A DNA stretch of 64,000 nucleotides from Amia ocellicauda (Eukaryota > Chordata > Actinopteri > Amiiformes > Amiidae), in contig NC_089860.1 of assembly GCF_036373705.1 (NCBI RefSeq), positions 37,044,921-37,108,920 of the forward strand, read 5' to 3'. The notes beneath the pieces are model-generated. The model was not told the origin of the DNA and searched no databases. It was given only the letters and a program-made list of their open reading frames with translations. Both the position numbers and the translations under genes were made by a program. The stretch's first letter is position 1, and each line of letters starts with the position of its first letter. Shown here piece by piece: positions 23,101 to 35,211 of the stretch.

Positions 23101-26100
23101 GATGGATTTAAAATCCCACAACCAGTTATTTTCAATTTACTACCAATAGTATCTAGAACACAGTGAGGAATTTCTCAAACCACACAGTCCCACATGACTG
23201 AAATCCCAACCAGCCTCGGGTCTTCCTCAGTGTACGTCTATCTGCCTGTCAACATCGTTATCATTTATTATACTCCGTTTATATTCCTCTCCAGATGTGC
23301 CCCTGTTCGCTGGGGCCCCAGAGCACATGGAGCGGCGCAGGGTGTATTCATAACAAGGGCAGCAGGACGAGGTAATCAGGATAATCAGTTGCCGGTGCAG
23401 GATTCCTGTAAATATTTTGCATACTGTCTTAGTGTACATTATGCGTTTACAGGAAGAATCAGACCGTTCGATAATACTGGGATTGTTTTTCAGAGGATAA
23501 CCGCAGAGTTAACTGTTATCTGCGTATCCTTGCCGAGCTGCAGAGATAAGGAGAAACATGTGCTCTGCTGTATGCCTGTGTATTCACTATAACTGACAGT
23601 GAGCTTTGTTTACTAGTAGAAATACTGACAAAACACCCCTATTTGATTCATCATATCAGACTCTTAGCACACAATCTGCGCTGGAGCGTGCAGCAAAGGA
23701 AAGACCAGAAATCCCATTTGTAACAGTGTTGCCAGTATATTCCAGTTCTCACACCTCTGTTTTCCCTCTATTTGGCTCATATTCAAGATGACCCACAATC
23801 AACAGTGAACCATAACAAATACTGTGCGGTAAACAAACAGTGACACATGCAGCACGAATTACAGCAGTGTGGGGACTGCGGTGCAGCGGCAAAGACGTTC
23901 AAAGAGTGAGAATGTCGATCTAAAATTGAAACCTCGTAGTTGTGGTCGGATGGTTTTCGCTCTGTGTTCTGCAGACGATGGCCGTTATAAAGCCGGCGAT
24001 GAGGGTAACTGACAGGATTCGGGATTGGGATTATATGGAAGGGTTTGGGTTTAGAGTTAGGTTCAGCGTGTGAACCCAGAGGAAGTGTTTGAGAAAATCA
24101 AAGGCTACCATTGTGTAGAAATGCATTAGGCGTCTCTTCAAAGAGAGACAAACTCAAGCAGTCACTCCGTCATACACACCCGTCTCTTGTTCAGCCCAGT
24201 AGTTGATCTTGGATTTGATTGGAGAGGGATTTCACCTCCCAGAATTCCTCACAGACACTTCCTCGCCCGAAACTGAACAACACCTCATTTGACCTTTAGT
24301 AGGATGTCCGATCCCAGTGCTCTGTTGTGCCTTGAAAAAGCACTAGAAGTAAACCGTCTATTTTGATCTACTTTCACATAGTTACAATGCCAGACATTTT
24401 CTTTTTAATCCTTTATCACCTGGGGCTTGTTGTTAGCAAGATTATTGTCATTATTGTTGCATTCTACTGTTTCCTTCTTTCATACATCTCAGGGTGTGAA
24501 CAATATTTGTCGTTTTTGACTTCACCTTTCAGGGGAAATGGAAAGAAGAAACTGTCTTGCCCTCTGGGACCTCTGAAGAACACTGCTTCATTTGTTGTGC
24601 AGTTTGTTGATGAAATCTCTGTCCAGAAGGATGCCGTGTATGCGTGTTGGTACAGCCCATCTACTGTCTCCAGTGGATTCCACATCTTTACTCGAGATGC
24701 TATAATCACAATGTGTATAAATGCTTGTAATTCTGTGGTCTCAGTATAGCAGACGTTGCACTAAAACAGCAGCCACACAATACGCACAATACGCATCTGT
24801 CCACACAGTGATACAAGCTATTGTTGGTGCTGTTCAATACCCCCCGTCTCCTCCCACAGTCTGCGATCACTGAGAAACCACTCCACGCCCCACCGGGTGT
24901 TCGTCCCTCATTCCCACTTGGATCTGCAAATCGGCCACCGAGTCCGTGTTCTGATGCCCTCCGGGCGGATCAGCACCGGGACGATCCAGTACCTGGGATA
25001 CCTGTCCGGGATGCAGGACTTCTGCCTGGGGGTGGAGCTGGAGACGGCAGAGTGCGGGCAGCACAACGGGGTGTACCAGGGCCACTGCTACTTCCAGTGG
25101 TAGGTGCTTAAGGGTTCATATGGGCCTGTCGGTATCATATTTCTGTGTCTTTTGCCGAAAATGTGCCTTCCAGAGGGCAACTTTAAACGATTTATAAATG
25201 TAAATTCGCAAGAATTAGCTGTTGGCAATTAACCAGAGACTTTTGGAAGCTATTCTGTAGACGTGCTTTCTGAAACCCCTCCAAGATTTGTGTTGCACTC
25301 GGCCCATAATTATTTTATGGTGCCAAAACAAACGCGTCCTTCTTATTGGCCACTCAGAGTTCAATCATTTCCTCCTTGGGGAAGCAATCTGTGGCAATCC
25401 TGTGGTGAAATACAACTGGCATGGGAAAGACCGGTCAATGATAAACTAATTGGTGATCCGGATAAAATCCTTACCCATTTAAAAGGGTAAAGTCTTCAAC
25501 AAATGTAACTCCCTTCACCTGTCTAATGGTTTAATATGCCCAGGGACTGCACAGCTCTCTGTCACCTGGTCTCGTAAAGATGGCGACTGATTAAATGGCT
25601 CCCAATGACCCAAGTTTTCCAACTGTGACACAGCCATTCAGAACTTAATTCCATTATTACAATGGTTTTGCCATAGTTTTAGTTTTGAAGAAGATGAGAC
25701 TGTAGTCAGGATTCCTATGGAGAGGGACTGGAAACTAACTTTCTCCTCTAACTAGCCAGTAGCCACTGTAACCAGCCATGTAAACCATTTAAAATCCTCT
25801 TCTTGAGTCGTGTGCATTTTAACTTTTTATTTTATCCTTCTGCACAGAGGACGTCTCTGTCACGTAGCTCAGGTACTCAGATGTGCCGTAATCCGAGCCG
25901 GGGTCTGAGCATGCACACTTCCCTTCTTGCTGTTCTCTGTGTTTCTACACAACTAATTATTTGATCCTGACAACAGCGCAGAATATGTCAGTTGTGTTGA
26001 AAGGAGTGAGACCGAAACATACAGGAAAGTAATGATTGTCTTAAAACAACACCCCACAGGGATGACAGGGAGCTCAATATTCCTGCCAAAGCATCGCGCT

Positions 26101-27019
26101 CCTCTAATTGTATTCGGAGAGGGATTTGCTTGAGTGTGTGATACGTCTGTCTGACTTCATAAGGAACCAAACCAAACAAACCGCAACAAAACTGACTTTG
26201 GTACAGTTCATAAAATTTGTCAACATCCCATGCAAATCAAAAGGAATCAACAGAAGCTCCCTAAATCACATCCACCGACTTTGACAAACGAGAAGGAGAA
26301 ACAAATCAAACCATTTCCGAAGCAAGAGTCATAATTCCACCCGAGATCTGTTGGACCGCGAGCCTTACAATGATCCATCTCAAAGCAGCACTCATTCTCT
26401 CACCTGGAACCAAACACTGCTCGACGAGGCTCAGGGAATTGTTCAAGCTTTCTAGCTTTCTAGAACCTTTTCACCCTGGAACAGAGGAGACTACGTGGGG
26501 ACTTGATCCAAGTCTTCAAAATCATGAAAGGCATCGACCACATCAAACCAGAGGAGCTTTTCTAGATCAGCAGGGACACACGCACCCGGGGACACAAATG
26601 GAAATTGGGCTTCAAGGCATTCAAAATGGAAAACAGGAGACACTTCTTTACACAGAGAGTAGTCACAATCTGGAATAAACTACCCAGTGATGTGGTAGAA
26701 GCTGAAAGTTTGGGAACATTTAAAAATAGACTGGATAGGATCATTGGATCACTTAGATAATAATGGACACCAAACGAGCACGATGGGTCGAATGGCCTCC
26801 TCTCGTTTGTAAACTTTCTTATGTTCTTATGTTCTTAGGAACATGTCCTAATTTCCCCCAAAACAGCTGTCCTACGCCTGTGATATCTCAGTGCTTGTTT
26901 GGTATATGTTCAGCTGTGATGTGGACATTAACTGTTATTTTACCTGCTTCTTGTCTTTCAGCAAACCTGGCCATGGGGCCTTTGTGAACTTCAACAAACT
27001 GCTGATGGTTTGGGAATAG
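17103..27019 (+). CDS. Unnamed CAP-Gly domain protein, nine coding exons
   Basis: I assembled this gene from splice sites and phase. Exons: 17103-17219 (its acceptor may be at 17,086), 17356-17426, 17615-17721, 18739-18798, 20043-20221, 20621-20741, 22474-22642, 24860-25099, 26962-27019. They total 374 codons including TAG. Residues 17-20 (CHHC) and 106-110 (CCSSC) give two CxxC pairs that could bind zinc, separated by helical sequence. Residues about 140-185 form a charged coiled coil. Residues 219-274 are Ser/Arg-rich. Residues 299-371 form a CAP-Gly fold with the GxELE core, a GQHNG variant of the usual GKNDG signature, and the final HGAFV block. CAP-Gly domains bind EEY/F tails of tubulin, EB proteins and CLIPs, so a microtubule role is likely. 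The ATG has a strong context (G at -3 and +4), but upstream exons are possible. The exon 4 donor is uncertain. I do not recognise an orthologue. Confidence 0.78.
18004..18540 (-). mobile_element. LINE fragment, reverse transcriptase C-terminal half
   Basis: A minus-strand open frame of 139 codons (18,006-18,425) carries the YKYLGVEID motif. The upstream sequence, broken by stops, reads WCSDNFLEVNVKKTKEMV. Both are typical of the RT thumb/C-terminal region of CR1/L2/Rex-type non-LTR retrotransposons. The copy is 5' truncated and decayed. It lies in intron 3 of the CAP-Gly gene, antisense to it. Confidence 0.85.
18541..18662. repeat. Decayed repeat related to the 14.5-kb foldback element
   Basis: An AT-rich stretch (18,541-18,600) is followed by a GC-rich terminus with GGGGGTCCTCCAGGACCGG and CCCCTGCAG. 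It resembles one end of the element at 14,455-14,765. Only one end is visible. Confidence 0.35.
20843..21566 (-). mobile_element. Non-autonomous Tc1-like element, copy B
   Basis: This is the same family as the 15.4-kb element but inverted, with matching termini at 20,843-20,875 and about 21,530-21,566. On the minus strand 21,290-21,050 reads the second helix-turn-helix of a Tc1 transposase. At about 21,045 it jumps to the SPDLNPIEHLW region through the same junction as copy A. Two further deletions of roughly 90-100 bp each (near 20,935 and 21,325) are private to this copy. It lies in intron 6 of the CAP-Gly gene. Confidence 0.9.
22190..22440 (-). mobile_element. LINE fragment, extreme C-terminus of reverse transcriptase ORF
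   Basis: The minus strand encodes LPVRHRIYFKIALFTYKALN followed by APVYL, the characteristic end of CR1/L2/Rex-type ORF2. It ends about 30 bases before the acceptor of CAP-Gly exon 7. Confidence 0.85.
26478..26839 (+). mobile_element. CR1/L2-type LINE 3' end
   Basis: The plus strand reads a broken ORF2 C-terminus (GDLIQVFKIMKG, then RTRGHKWKL, then RRHFFTQRV) ending with FKNRLDR. The 3' UTR follows, with the conserved ACCAAACGAGCACGATGGG and a TTCTTATG repeat tail at 26,815-26,839. It lies in the last intron of the CAP-Gly gene. Four more copies occur at 32.4, 35.2, 51.8 and 62.6 kb. Confidence 0.88.
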
Positions 27020-27085
27020 GATCTGTGAATGACACCACTGCAGTGGAGAAGGGAGCAACTGTGGGAGAATATATATATATATATA

Positions 27086-28040
27086 CACTCACCTAAAAGA
27101 TTATTAGGAACACCATACTAATACTGTGTTTGACCCCCTTTCCTTCAGAACTGCCTTAATTCTACGTGGCATTGATTCAACAAGGTGCTGAAAGCATTCT
27201 TTAGAAATGTTGGCCCATATTGATAGGATAGCATCTTGCAGTTGATGGAGATTTGTGGGATGCACATCCAGGGCACGAAGCTCCCATTCCACCACATCCC
27301 AAAGATGCTCTATTGGGTTGAGATCTGGTGACTGTGGGGGCCAGTTTAGTACAGTGAACTCATTGTCATGTTCAAGAAACCAATTTGAAATGATTCGACC
27401 TTTGTGACATGGTGCATTATCCTGCTGGAAGTAGCCATCAGAGGATGGGTACATGGTGGTCATAAAGGGATGGACATGGTCAGAAACAATGCTCAGGTAG
27501 GCCGTGGCATTTAAACGATGCCCAATTGGCACTAAGGGGCCTAAAGTGTGCCAAGAAAACATTCCCCACACCATTACACCACCACCACCAGCCTGCACAG
27601 TGGTAACAAGGCATGATGGATCCATGTTCTCATTCTGTTTATGCCAAATTCTGACTCTACCATCTGAATGTCTCAACAGAAATCGAGAATCATCAGACCA
27701 GACAAGGCATTTTCGCCCACAGGACTGCCGCATACTGGATGTTTTTCCCTTTTCACACCATTCTTTGTAAACCCTAGAAATGGTTGTGCATGAAAATCCC
27801 AGTAACTGAGCAGATTGTGAAATACTCAGACCGGCCCGTCTGGCACCAACAACCATGCCACGCTCAAAATTGCTTAAATCACCTTTCTTTCCCATTCAGA
27901 CATTCAGTTTGGAGTTCAGGAGATTGTCTTGACCAGGACCACACCCCTAAATGCATTGAAGCAACTGCCATGTGATTGGTTGGTTAGATAATTGCATTCA
28001 TGGGAAATTGAACAGGTGTTCCTAATAATCCTTTAGGTGA

Positions 28041-28043
<3 letters not shown>
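27086..28043 (-). mobile_element. Tc1 element with in-frame internal deletion in transposase
   Basis: A TA-flanked 958-bp element with inverted ends starting CACTCACCTAAA. The minus strand has an uninterrupted 263-codon transposase frame (27,895-27,104). The first helix-turn-helix is intact (residues 1-65), but about 86 residues covering the second helix-turn-helix and linker are missing relative to the copy at 58.9 kb. All three catalytic motifs remain: WSDDSR, QQDNAPC and SPDLNPIEHLW (DD34E). It inserted into an (AT)n tract 66 bases after the stop codon of the CAP-Gly gene, so it lies in that gene's 3' UTR in antisense orientation. Confidence 0.93.

Positions 28044-28096
<53 letters not shown>
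28044..28096. repeat. (AT)n microsatellite at Tc1 insertion site
   Basis: An AT run continues the shorter AT run at 27,070-27,085 left of the Tc1 element, so the element split one array. Confidence 0.9.
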
Positions 28097-28101
<5 letters not shown>

Positions 28102-28429
28102 ACCCTGAGGGAACATGTCGTAATCTTTGCATCATTTGTGTTTTTTATGTGATCGTTATCCATGGAACAATTACTTTATGACGGCTTTCCAAAGTCAATT
28201 CACAGAGTCCAAGATTGTTAAAATATTTATAGTAGGAATATCTTTTCCAGTAATCACAGCACGGGGAAACCTTGTGTTCTGTTACAAAATGTAACGTTGT
28301 TTCTTTCTGTACATCGGTGATGCGTTGAGCGTCGGCCTATCAGATCACGACGGAATACGTCAGTGGTATTCAAATGTGCTTCAACTCTTGTTCGTTTCAG
28401 ATTGGTCCGGTCCAGAAATGCTTTACTTA

Positions 28430-28436
28430 AAATAAA
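28430..28436 (+). terminator. Candidate poly(A) signal of the CAP-Gly gene
   Basis: AATAAA is the first clear plus-strand signal found after the stop codon at 27,019, and it lies beyond the Tc1 insertion. If used, the 3' UTR would be about 1.4 kb, of which 1 kb is transposon. Weak evidence. Confidence 0.3.
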
Positions 28437-28449
28437 ATAATTATAGAAT

Positions 28450-31400
28450 GATATCAATAGATAATGATTAGAAATGATTAACCTTCTGCAGTTAATGTTG
28501 TTGAAGCTTGTGCAGTCATTGCAGCGGAGCCAGTCAATCGGTAATAGAATGAGTTCGGGCGTCGGATATGACTGGTCTTTCCAAAATCTAAAATAATGCT
28601 CCTTTACTCATGCTTGTTAAACCGGCGGTGTAACTGATGATGAAAAAGTTGAGAAGAATGTCATTCACACTGTGAAGCAGCTCTTCTGTCTGAAGCGCAT
28701 GTCAATGACCATACGGTTAAGGCAGCACAAAAGCAATGGCATCACAATCTCCAGGATACAAATGCAAAACAGAATTTGAGGTATGAACTGAGAAAATCGC
28801 CCACAAGCGCCGGCCGCACAGCCTGGAAGAGGAGCCACACGGAAATGTAGTCAAATAGCCCTGAAAGAAATGCCTGCTACATGCCAGAGGGAGAGTGACA
28901 AAGCACCGATAGAAGAACACATTTGATCATTCTATAGTTAGAAACATTCAACTGGGTTTTTGACAGCTATGCTATTAAAACATACACTTTTGATAGGAAT
29001 GCAATTTGTTACAACTGAATGTAACATCACGGACTCCATGCACACTTTTGGAGGTTACTATTTATAAATACATAATTTGGTATTTTTCATATCTTTGTGT
29101 TTTGCAGGATCTCTTCCTTGTGAACATCATCAAATGTTTTTTCGAGCAAATTGTACTCTATGTAGGTCACTGAGTGTAACTCTGATCTGTCGCACGCTGT
29201 GGCTCCATCAGCAAAACTTCCTTCCTGTTCATACACTGTTTTTTTCATTCTTTGTCCCCTTTTTCTAAGAAAACCAAACAAAACCCCTATGAGGCTAATT
29301 AATAACAGTGCTCACCTTCTCCTCCCTCCCTGCCATGATTGCAATCTGAATTTCTTTTCGAAGGAACACCTAAAATGTTTTCGTTATTATAAAAAGACTT
29401 AAAAAGTGTTTGGCTTGTTGGGTGGTTTGTTTTGTTTAATATCAGAACTTCAATCTTGTCTGACTTTACAGATCTGCTCTTCAGCTGTAAGACAATGACT
29501 CATTTTGTGGTGTGTTAATCATTTCAAACGGTACACGGAGAAAAACGGAAAGACGTGCCTGGTGGTGAATTAATCCACTATAAGTGTGTTAATCAAACAA
29601 AATAAAGTTGTTGAATTGTGTTTATTTATAGAAGATTAGGAAGCTGTCTGTTTATATTCTTTGATCTGCCCTTATTGGAGTATCACAGTACCAAGCAGAC
29701 ATGTGTTGTTTGTACTGCCAACATCAGTTGAGGCTTAACTTGCTTAGATTGCATCTCACATGAGCTCCACTATGGTGAAAAGATGATGTGTTTAATCTCT
29801 GAAGAAAGCTAATGGAGATGTCTGCCTCATGGCTCCAGTTAAAAATTCCCCAGTTCAAAGGGATGACACAAACAACACAAACCAGAGTCACACCCTGATG
29901 AAGATGCAGAATAATGCAGTTTCCTCCATCACCTTCCTCTGATGGCTGATCTTTAAACACACATAACTAATTGTCTCCCTGAATTGAGTGGGAATTAAAC
30001 CTCACATGGTGACCGGTGGACGGTTTTGCCGATTCTGCGCTTGCCGTGGTTTATCCCTCTCTCCTGTTTGAATGTTGTTTTCCTGTGGAGCTACAGGCAT
30101 GTCTTGTCTCTCCGAACAGTCACCGGAACACGGTCTACAGTGTCTCCACACCTGAGCACATGTACACGTGTGGAATGAACATCTGACCTCGGGATCACTT
30201 CAGTGTTCGGTGCAACTTGGCTGGATCTGCACTTTGTTGAAACAAAGTAAAAAGTCTTCAGATTCTGTTGCACTGTGTGTGTGTTTGGATGGGTGTGGAG
30301 GGTAATGGGAAATGGCTGAGACAGTTTCTCTGCTTTAGCAACTGCCAGGAAACTATCTCTGACCTTGTAATACTTCTACTTCTGTAGCTTCTTTTGTTTT
30401 TACTTTTCAGACTGCCTCTGGGGCGTGGGGCACGAGGCACTCCTGATTGGCCAACGGGGCTGGTGTGTGTATTTGTGTTCTGCTTTGTTATGATTAATGC
30501 ACTAATAAAGCTTATCTAAAGAGTCACTGTAAAATGTGTGTTTAATGGCCATGTGTCACAGGTGATCAACACTGATTGCTCCAACAGCAGTGTTTCTCGG
30601 AGGCTGAGGCTTTATGAGCCAGAGGACTCTCTGTGCTCTGCATCCAGAGGCTCACCAGATCTCGCCCCCCAACAGGTCTTCAGTAATTCCCCATCCGCCG
30701 CAGTGGACAGCAGGGAAGCACAATAACACAATCGCTAATTACTGTCTCCACAGATGCAAACAGGCAGCAGAGGCCCAAAGTCTACACACAACTCTCAGGC
30801 ATAAGACAGGCTGAAACGGAACCGCACCTTAAACTAATATTAGAACAACACACATCACAAACTGTGCAAATATACAGGCAGTAAAATACAGTCTAGATTT
30901 AACTAAAACAACATCTAAAACAAATAACGATGACACTTCAGTAAAATAACAGAATGTAAAGATACACTGTAATCATTTGCTGTGACACATACATCGGTTC
31001 AATATCTCGTCTGCTCTGTGGGCTTCAACGCTCATCCCTGCACAGATTGTGATACATTTACAATTCACGCCCTGTCTATGCACCGATACCGGCACGATTC
31101 AGTTGTGTCACATGTAGCAGAGAGAAACCCTTACCATTTCTGTTCCCATGGGCTCACCGTACTCAGGCAGAGGAGAGAATCGAAGTTTGTTCTGACCGGT
31201 GCCTTCCTCCACAGTAAATACATCTGAAATCATAGTGACTACAGTCACACTAACATATTGTAGCAAAGCTCAATTGCAAGGACTTTTACCCAACTTGGGG
31301 CTGCTCTTTATTTCATACACTTATTGTACCCTTACAAGGCCTGAGGGCAGAACCTGAGACACAGAGAGTGTGGCACAGGAGAAAGGATGGGCACTGGCCA

Positions 31401-33236
31401 GCGCAGGCAGGGTGGGCAGACAGAGGCACACATAGAGGGGCATGGGAACACAGGAGAGACAGTCCACATGTTAGGCCACATGTTAAGTCACACATATTAA
31501 CCATTGACTGCGGTGTCCGGCCACTCCCCTGTCGGCACAGTCCAGGAGCCGGCTCCCAGCATCCCCCGTGTCCTGAGTGGACAAACAGCCGCTGCTCCAA
31601 ACCACACCAGCAGACATGAGGATGTTTCCTTTGTGTCAACACTTCTGTTGTAATTCACCAATTTAAATGACGTAAAAAATGATACTAAAAACTAAAACTA
31701 GTCCATTAAACTAGACTTACCTCTCAATGATATAGTTTGAGACTATGTTCAACACTGATTCAGTCTAGAGAAAACTTGGGAGTCCACTGGACTTCATGAG
31801 TTAATGGGGGAGGTCACTGTGCGCCACACAAACTTTGCAAAACAATCCTGCAGAATAGACTTCTTAACACTGTGTCACAAGGAAGTGGAGTGCTGAAGGA
31901 AATTTAAGTACTTTTAGCTGTCAGTAACCCAAGCCAGGCCCAGAGCCAACTCTTTATTGTCTGTGCCTGCAATGGGTTTTGCCCAGAAATGGCCAGGCAA
32001 CCAGGAAATGTTCCCAAAAGACTCAGATGATTCAAGCTATAAACCATTCAGAGACGCTATTTGCATTAGATCGCATTTCTGCATGGCTCACACGTGCCAA
32101 GATCATTTAGAAGTAACACATTAGTGGGTGTTTTCCACAGGCCAAGAGGAGGAATGAATACATAGGATGTGTCTTGCAGGTGGCAGGGTGTTTTTATTCG
32201 ACACTAAGGATGTCACAAGGCAGTGGCATGCGCTCCGTCAGTTGGCGCGCCTTGGGTTTCAGGACGGACAATTCCTGATCTCGCTATATTTGCAGCCATG
32301 AAGGTCTCTTATTCAGTGGAATTACTGTCCTAGATAGCCACTATTTCAGTCATTGGTCTTGTGTGAGATCAATCTGCTGAGAATGTCTCTGCTAATTACA
32401 CTAATGCACACCAAACGAGCACGATGGGTCAAATAGCTTCCTCTCGTTTGTAAACTTTCTTATGTTCTTATGTTTTTATGTTTTTGTTTGAGAACTGCGA
32501 AGTGGAAATGTCAAGGAATCTGCTAGGTGGGCCTAACACATAAGACTATGAATGAATGCCTTTTGAACTTTGATTCATACATATACATTTGGCACAGTGG
32601 TTTCAATGAGCAGGAATGAACTCGAATATCATTGTAAATATCACAGCAATATCCCTCTAAAGCCCAGCACATGATTCCAGCCCACTTGATATTGATCAAA
32701 TGTTTAAGATTCTACTTTCCCTTTTGTAGTTTCCACATACTATCCTTTGTTGAGACACACAACAGGTCCATCTTCTGCACTGTTTGATGAACATGTTTTT
32801 GGAAACAGTCCCAGTATAACCAGAAGATAAAATCAAGAGCAATAAATTATAAGCAAAATAAACACTGTGCAGTTGTGATAAACAACAGCCCTCTATCTCT
32901 TCTGTTTGAAGAAAATCTCCAAACAAAGGATTCCTTAATGAAAATAAACCACTGCGCAGCTCTGTTTATTCTGCACTTTTTCTCCACAGATTTTCAGTGT
33001 GCACACGGAGGAGGTCATTGGAAACAGGATCATCAGACACCGAAGGAGTACGTGGTTATCTATGCAGGTCATCTAGATTTCAACTGAAATTAATCTTGTT
33101 TAGCACTTGGAGAAATGTGCAAGATGTGCGTCTGTTAGCGATTTGCAAAGATTCAGTGAGACTGGTTTAGCACTGCTGAGCAATTCATTAGTGCAGTTAG
33201 TCCATGTCTGAGCCATCCCGGGTCATAGAGCGTGAT
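28450..33236. other. Intergenic, no gene recognised
   Basis: No family signature is found on either strand. An open segment at 32,991-33,045 follows a good acceptor (TTCTCCACAG) but has no convincing donor or partner exon. A LINE tail fragment lies at 32,404-32,478. Confidence 0.6.
32404..32478 (+). mobile_element. LINE 3' tail fragment
   Basis: Only the last 75 bases of the family at 26.5 kb remain: ACCAAACGAGCACGATGGG, CTCTCGTTTGTAAACTTTC and a TTCTTATG tail. Confidence 0.8.
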
Positions 33237-34040
33237 TGTTACGTGTCCTTACGTAAGTGCGTGTACGTGTACTGGTGTTGTGCTCTGTGTTCTGTTGTCC
33301 CCCCATCCCTAATGTACGCAGGTGTCCAATCCGATGTCTCCGACTACTGCTTAAATACCCCGTCATTCCTCCATGTTCGTCAGCCGATCGATTGCAACAC
33401 CATTTCGTGTTGCTACCCTGTCTGTTTGTGTAAAAAAATACCTCTGTGATTGATTGTGTTTTTCCTTGTTTAAATACCCACTGTTTTCTTCTCTGTTTTG
33501 GTTTCGTCACATTGTAATCTGTTACTGACTTTTGTTCAGGGGAGAACGGGTAGATAGGTGAGATACCCATGGGTTTACACATTTACACATAGGAATATAT
33601 ATTTTCCAGAACATTAAGTATTTAGGTAGGGGTGGTGATCAGCCCTTTTGTATTAGTTGTCAGGGTATTATAGTTTAGTTAGTGTAGATAGTTAGGGTCT
33701 GTTCCAGAAATACAAGTCAGGTAGTGGATTTCTCTTCTAGACTAGCTTAGATAGGTTTTGTTTGGTTTCAGTATTAGCCGACACCGCCCAGGGGGTTTTC
33801 CTCTGTGTGTATTTGTTTATTATTTGTATTGTTATTATTATCATCATGTCTGATTTTGGAATATTGTATTTAGTTGTATATACTCCCCTCCCCTTTGTAA
33901 ATAAACCCTTCTTGTATATATATATATATAGTTGTCTTATAGTTGGTTTTTGCACTCACCTCACTCTCCCACTACTACATTTGTGTGTTCTATGTTACGT
34001 CCCCCTTATCCCCTTACATCAGCCACTTGGGGTCGTAACA
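33237..34040 (+). mobile_element. Solo-LTR-like block
   Basis: The block begins TGTTACG and ends CGTAACA, a 7-bp inverted TG...CA terminus over 804 bp. Inside are TATA-like TTAAATACCC motifs (33,350 and 33,470) and an AATAAA (33,899) upstream of a T/G-rich region, as expected for promoter and poly(A) functions of a long terminal repeat. Flanks GTGAT and GAGAT match in four of five bases, a possible target duplication. No second LTR or internal genes are seen. Confidence 0.5.
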
Positions 34041-34140
34041 GAGATCCAGTTGAGTCACAGAGCGAGATCCAGTCGAATTGAGTCGAGTCAAAGAGCGATC
34101 GAGTTGAGTCGAGTCACAGAGCGAGATCCAGTCAATCCAG
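34041..34140 (+). repeat. Degenerate tandem repeat
   Basis: About three imperfect copies of a GAGATCCAGTYGARTCGAGTC-like unit with CACAGAGC spacers directly follow the LTR-like block. Confidence 0.7.
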
Positions 34141-35211
34141 GCTAATGAGGCAGTTCGGCACCTTGGCTATAACCGGGACTCCGCACACAGAGGCCAATCG
34201 GCAGCTTTTCATGAGGGTATTCATGTGTTTCCGTGTGAAAGGTGAGGACCCAGACCTCCTGGGGGAACTGTTTCTGAATCGAAAGATAACTGATTTACAC
34301 CTGAGGACCTGGGCATATTGAACAACTTATGTAATTAATTTTATTAAAAAGACTAAGATACTAAACAAAAGCACAGAGACCTGAGCGTCTGTTCGTGCAG
34401 GGACTCGAGTCTGACCCGGGACATTAAACCTCTGGGTTGAATCCTGTTGCAGAGGTAGGCGCTGCGGTCTTTCAAAAGCCAGCGAAGCTGTGATACACTA
34501 TTTGAATCAAATGGTAATGTTCTTACAATCTCATTTAAAAAGAAAGTGCTTAATCAGTAGAGCGCGGCTTTAGTAACAATGGGAACTCACAGCAAGCCAA
34601 TCTGCACAAAAGTGGTAGGCGCTTGTGTAACACAGCTGTTATAATTCAGCTTCACCAACTCAAGTTTGTCAGTTTAAGCACTTGGCGTGACTGTAATGCA
34701 TGTCAGCTCCACAGAAAGTGTGCCACATGACTGTAAATCCTGACCGGCATTGTGGTGGAAATTAATCATCATCATACCAATGTGAGCTGTGTCATGTCTC
34801 ACGTCCTGATTCTGCTCACCTTATTACGGAGATCTTATATTGTTTGGTGCCTCCTTTAAACAGGTGTCTATGAGCAATGGCACAATTTGCAAGTATGAGA
34901 AGTTAAATGAGTGAACACCCGAACTCATGGCTACAGCACCTTGATTGACATTTTCCTTGCGTGTCAGGGGATCAATCCGGTTAGTCAGTTTATGACTCAG
35001 AAATACAAGAAGTCGAATTTTAAAAAATGCATAAGGACCTGTTTTTATAACTCCACTACTGTAATCCTACCTTGCAATTTGTCACTAAACAGCACAGCAT
35101 GTTGGCACGACTAAAACCCATGTACAAACGCAGCCAACACCTTTGTTACATTTCAATCTAAAGCTCGACGGTAACACAGAATAAGCGATTCTTAGCGTAT
35201 TATACAATGTC
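34141..35211. other. Intergenic, nothing recognised
   Basis: No coding signature, repeat family or RNA gene is apparent. Confidence 0.5.

Noticed and set aside
32991..33045. Possible exon after a strong acceptor (TTCTCCACAG)
   Set aside because: No convincing donor, no phase-compatible partner nearby and no recognisable domain.
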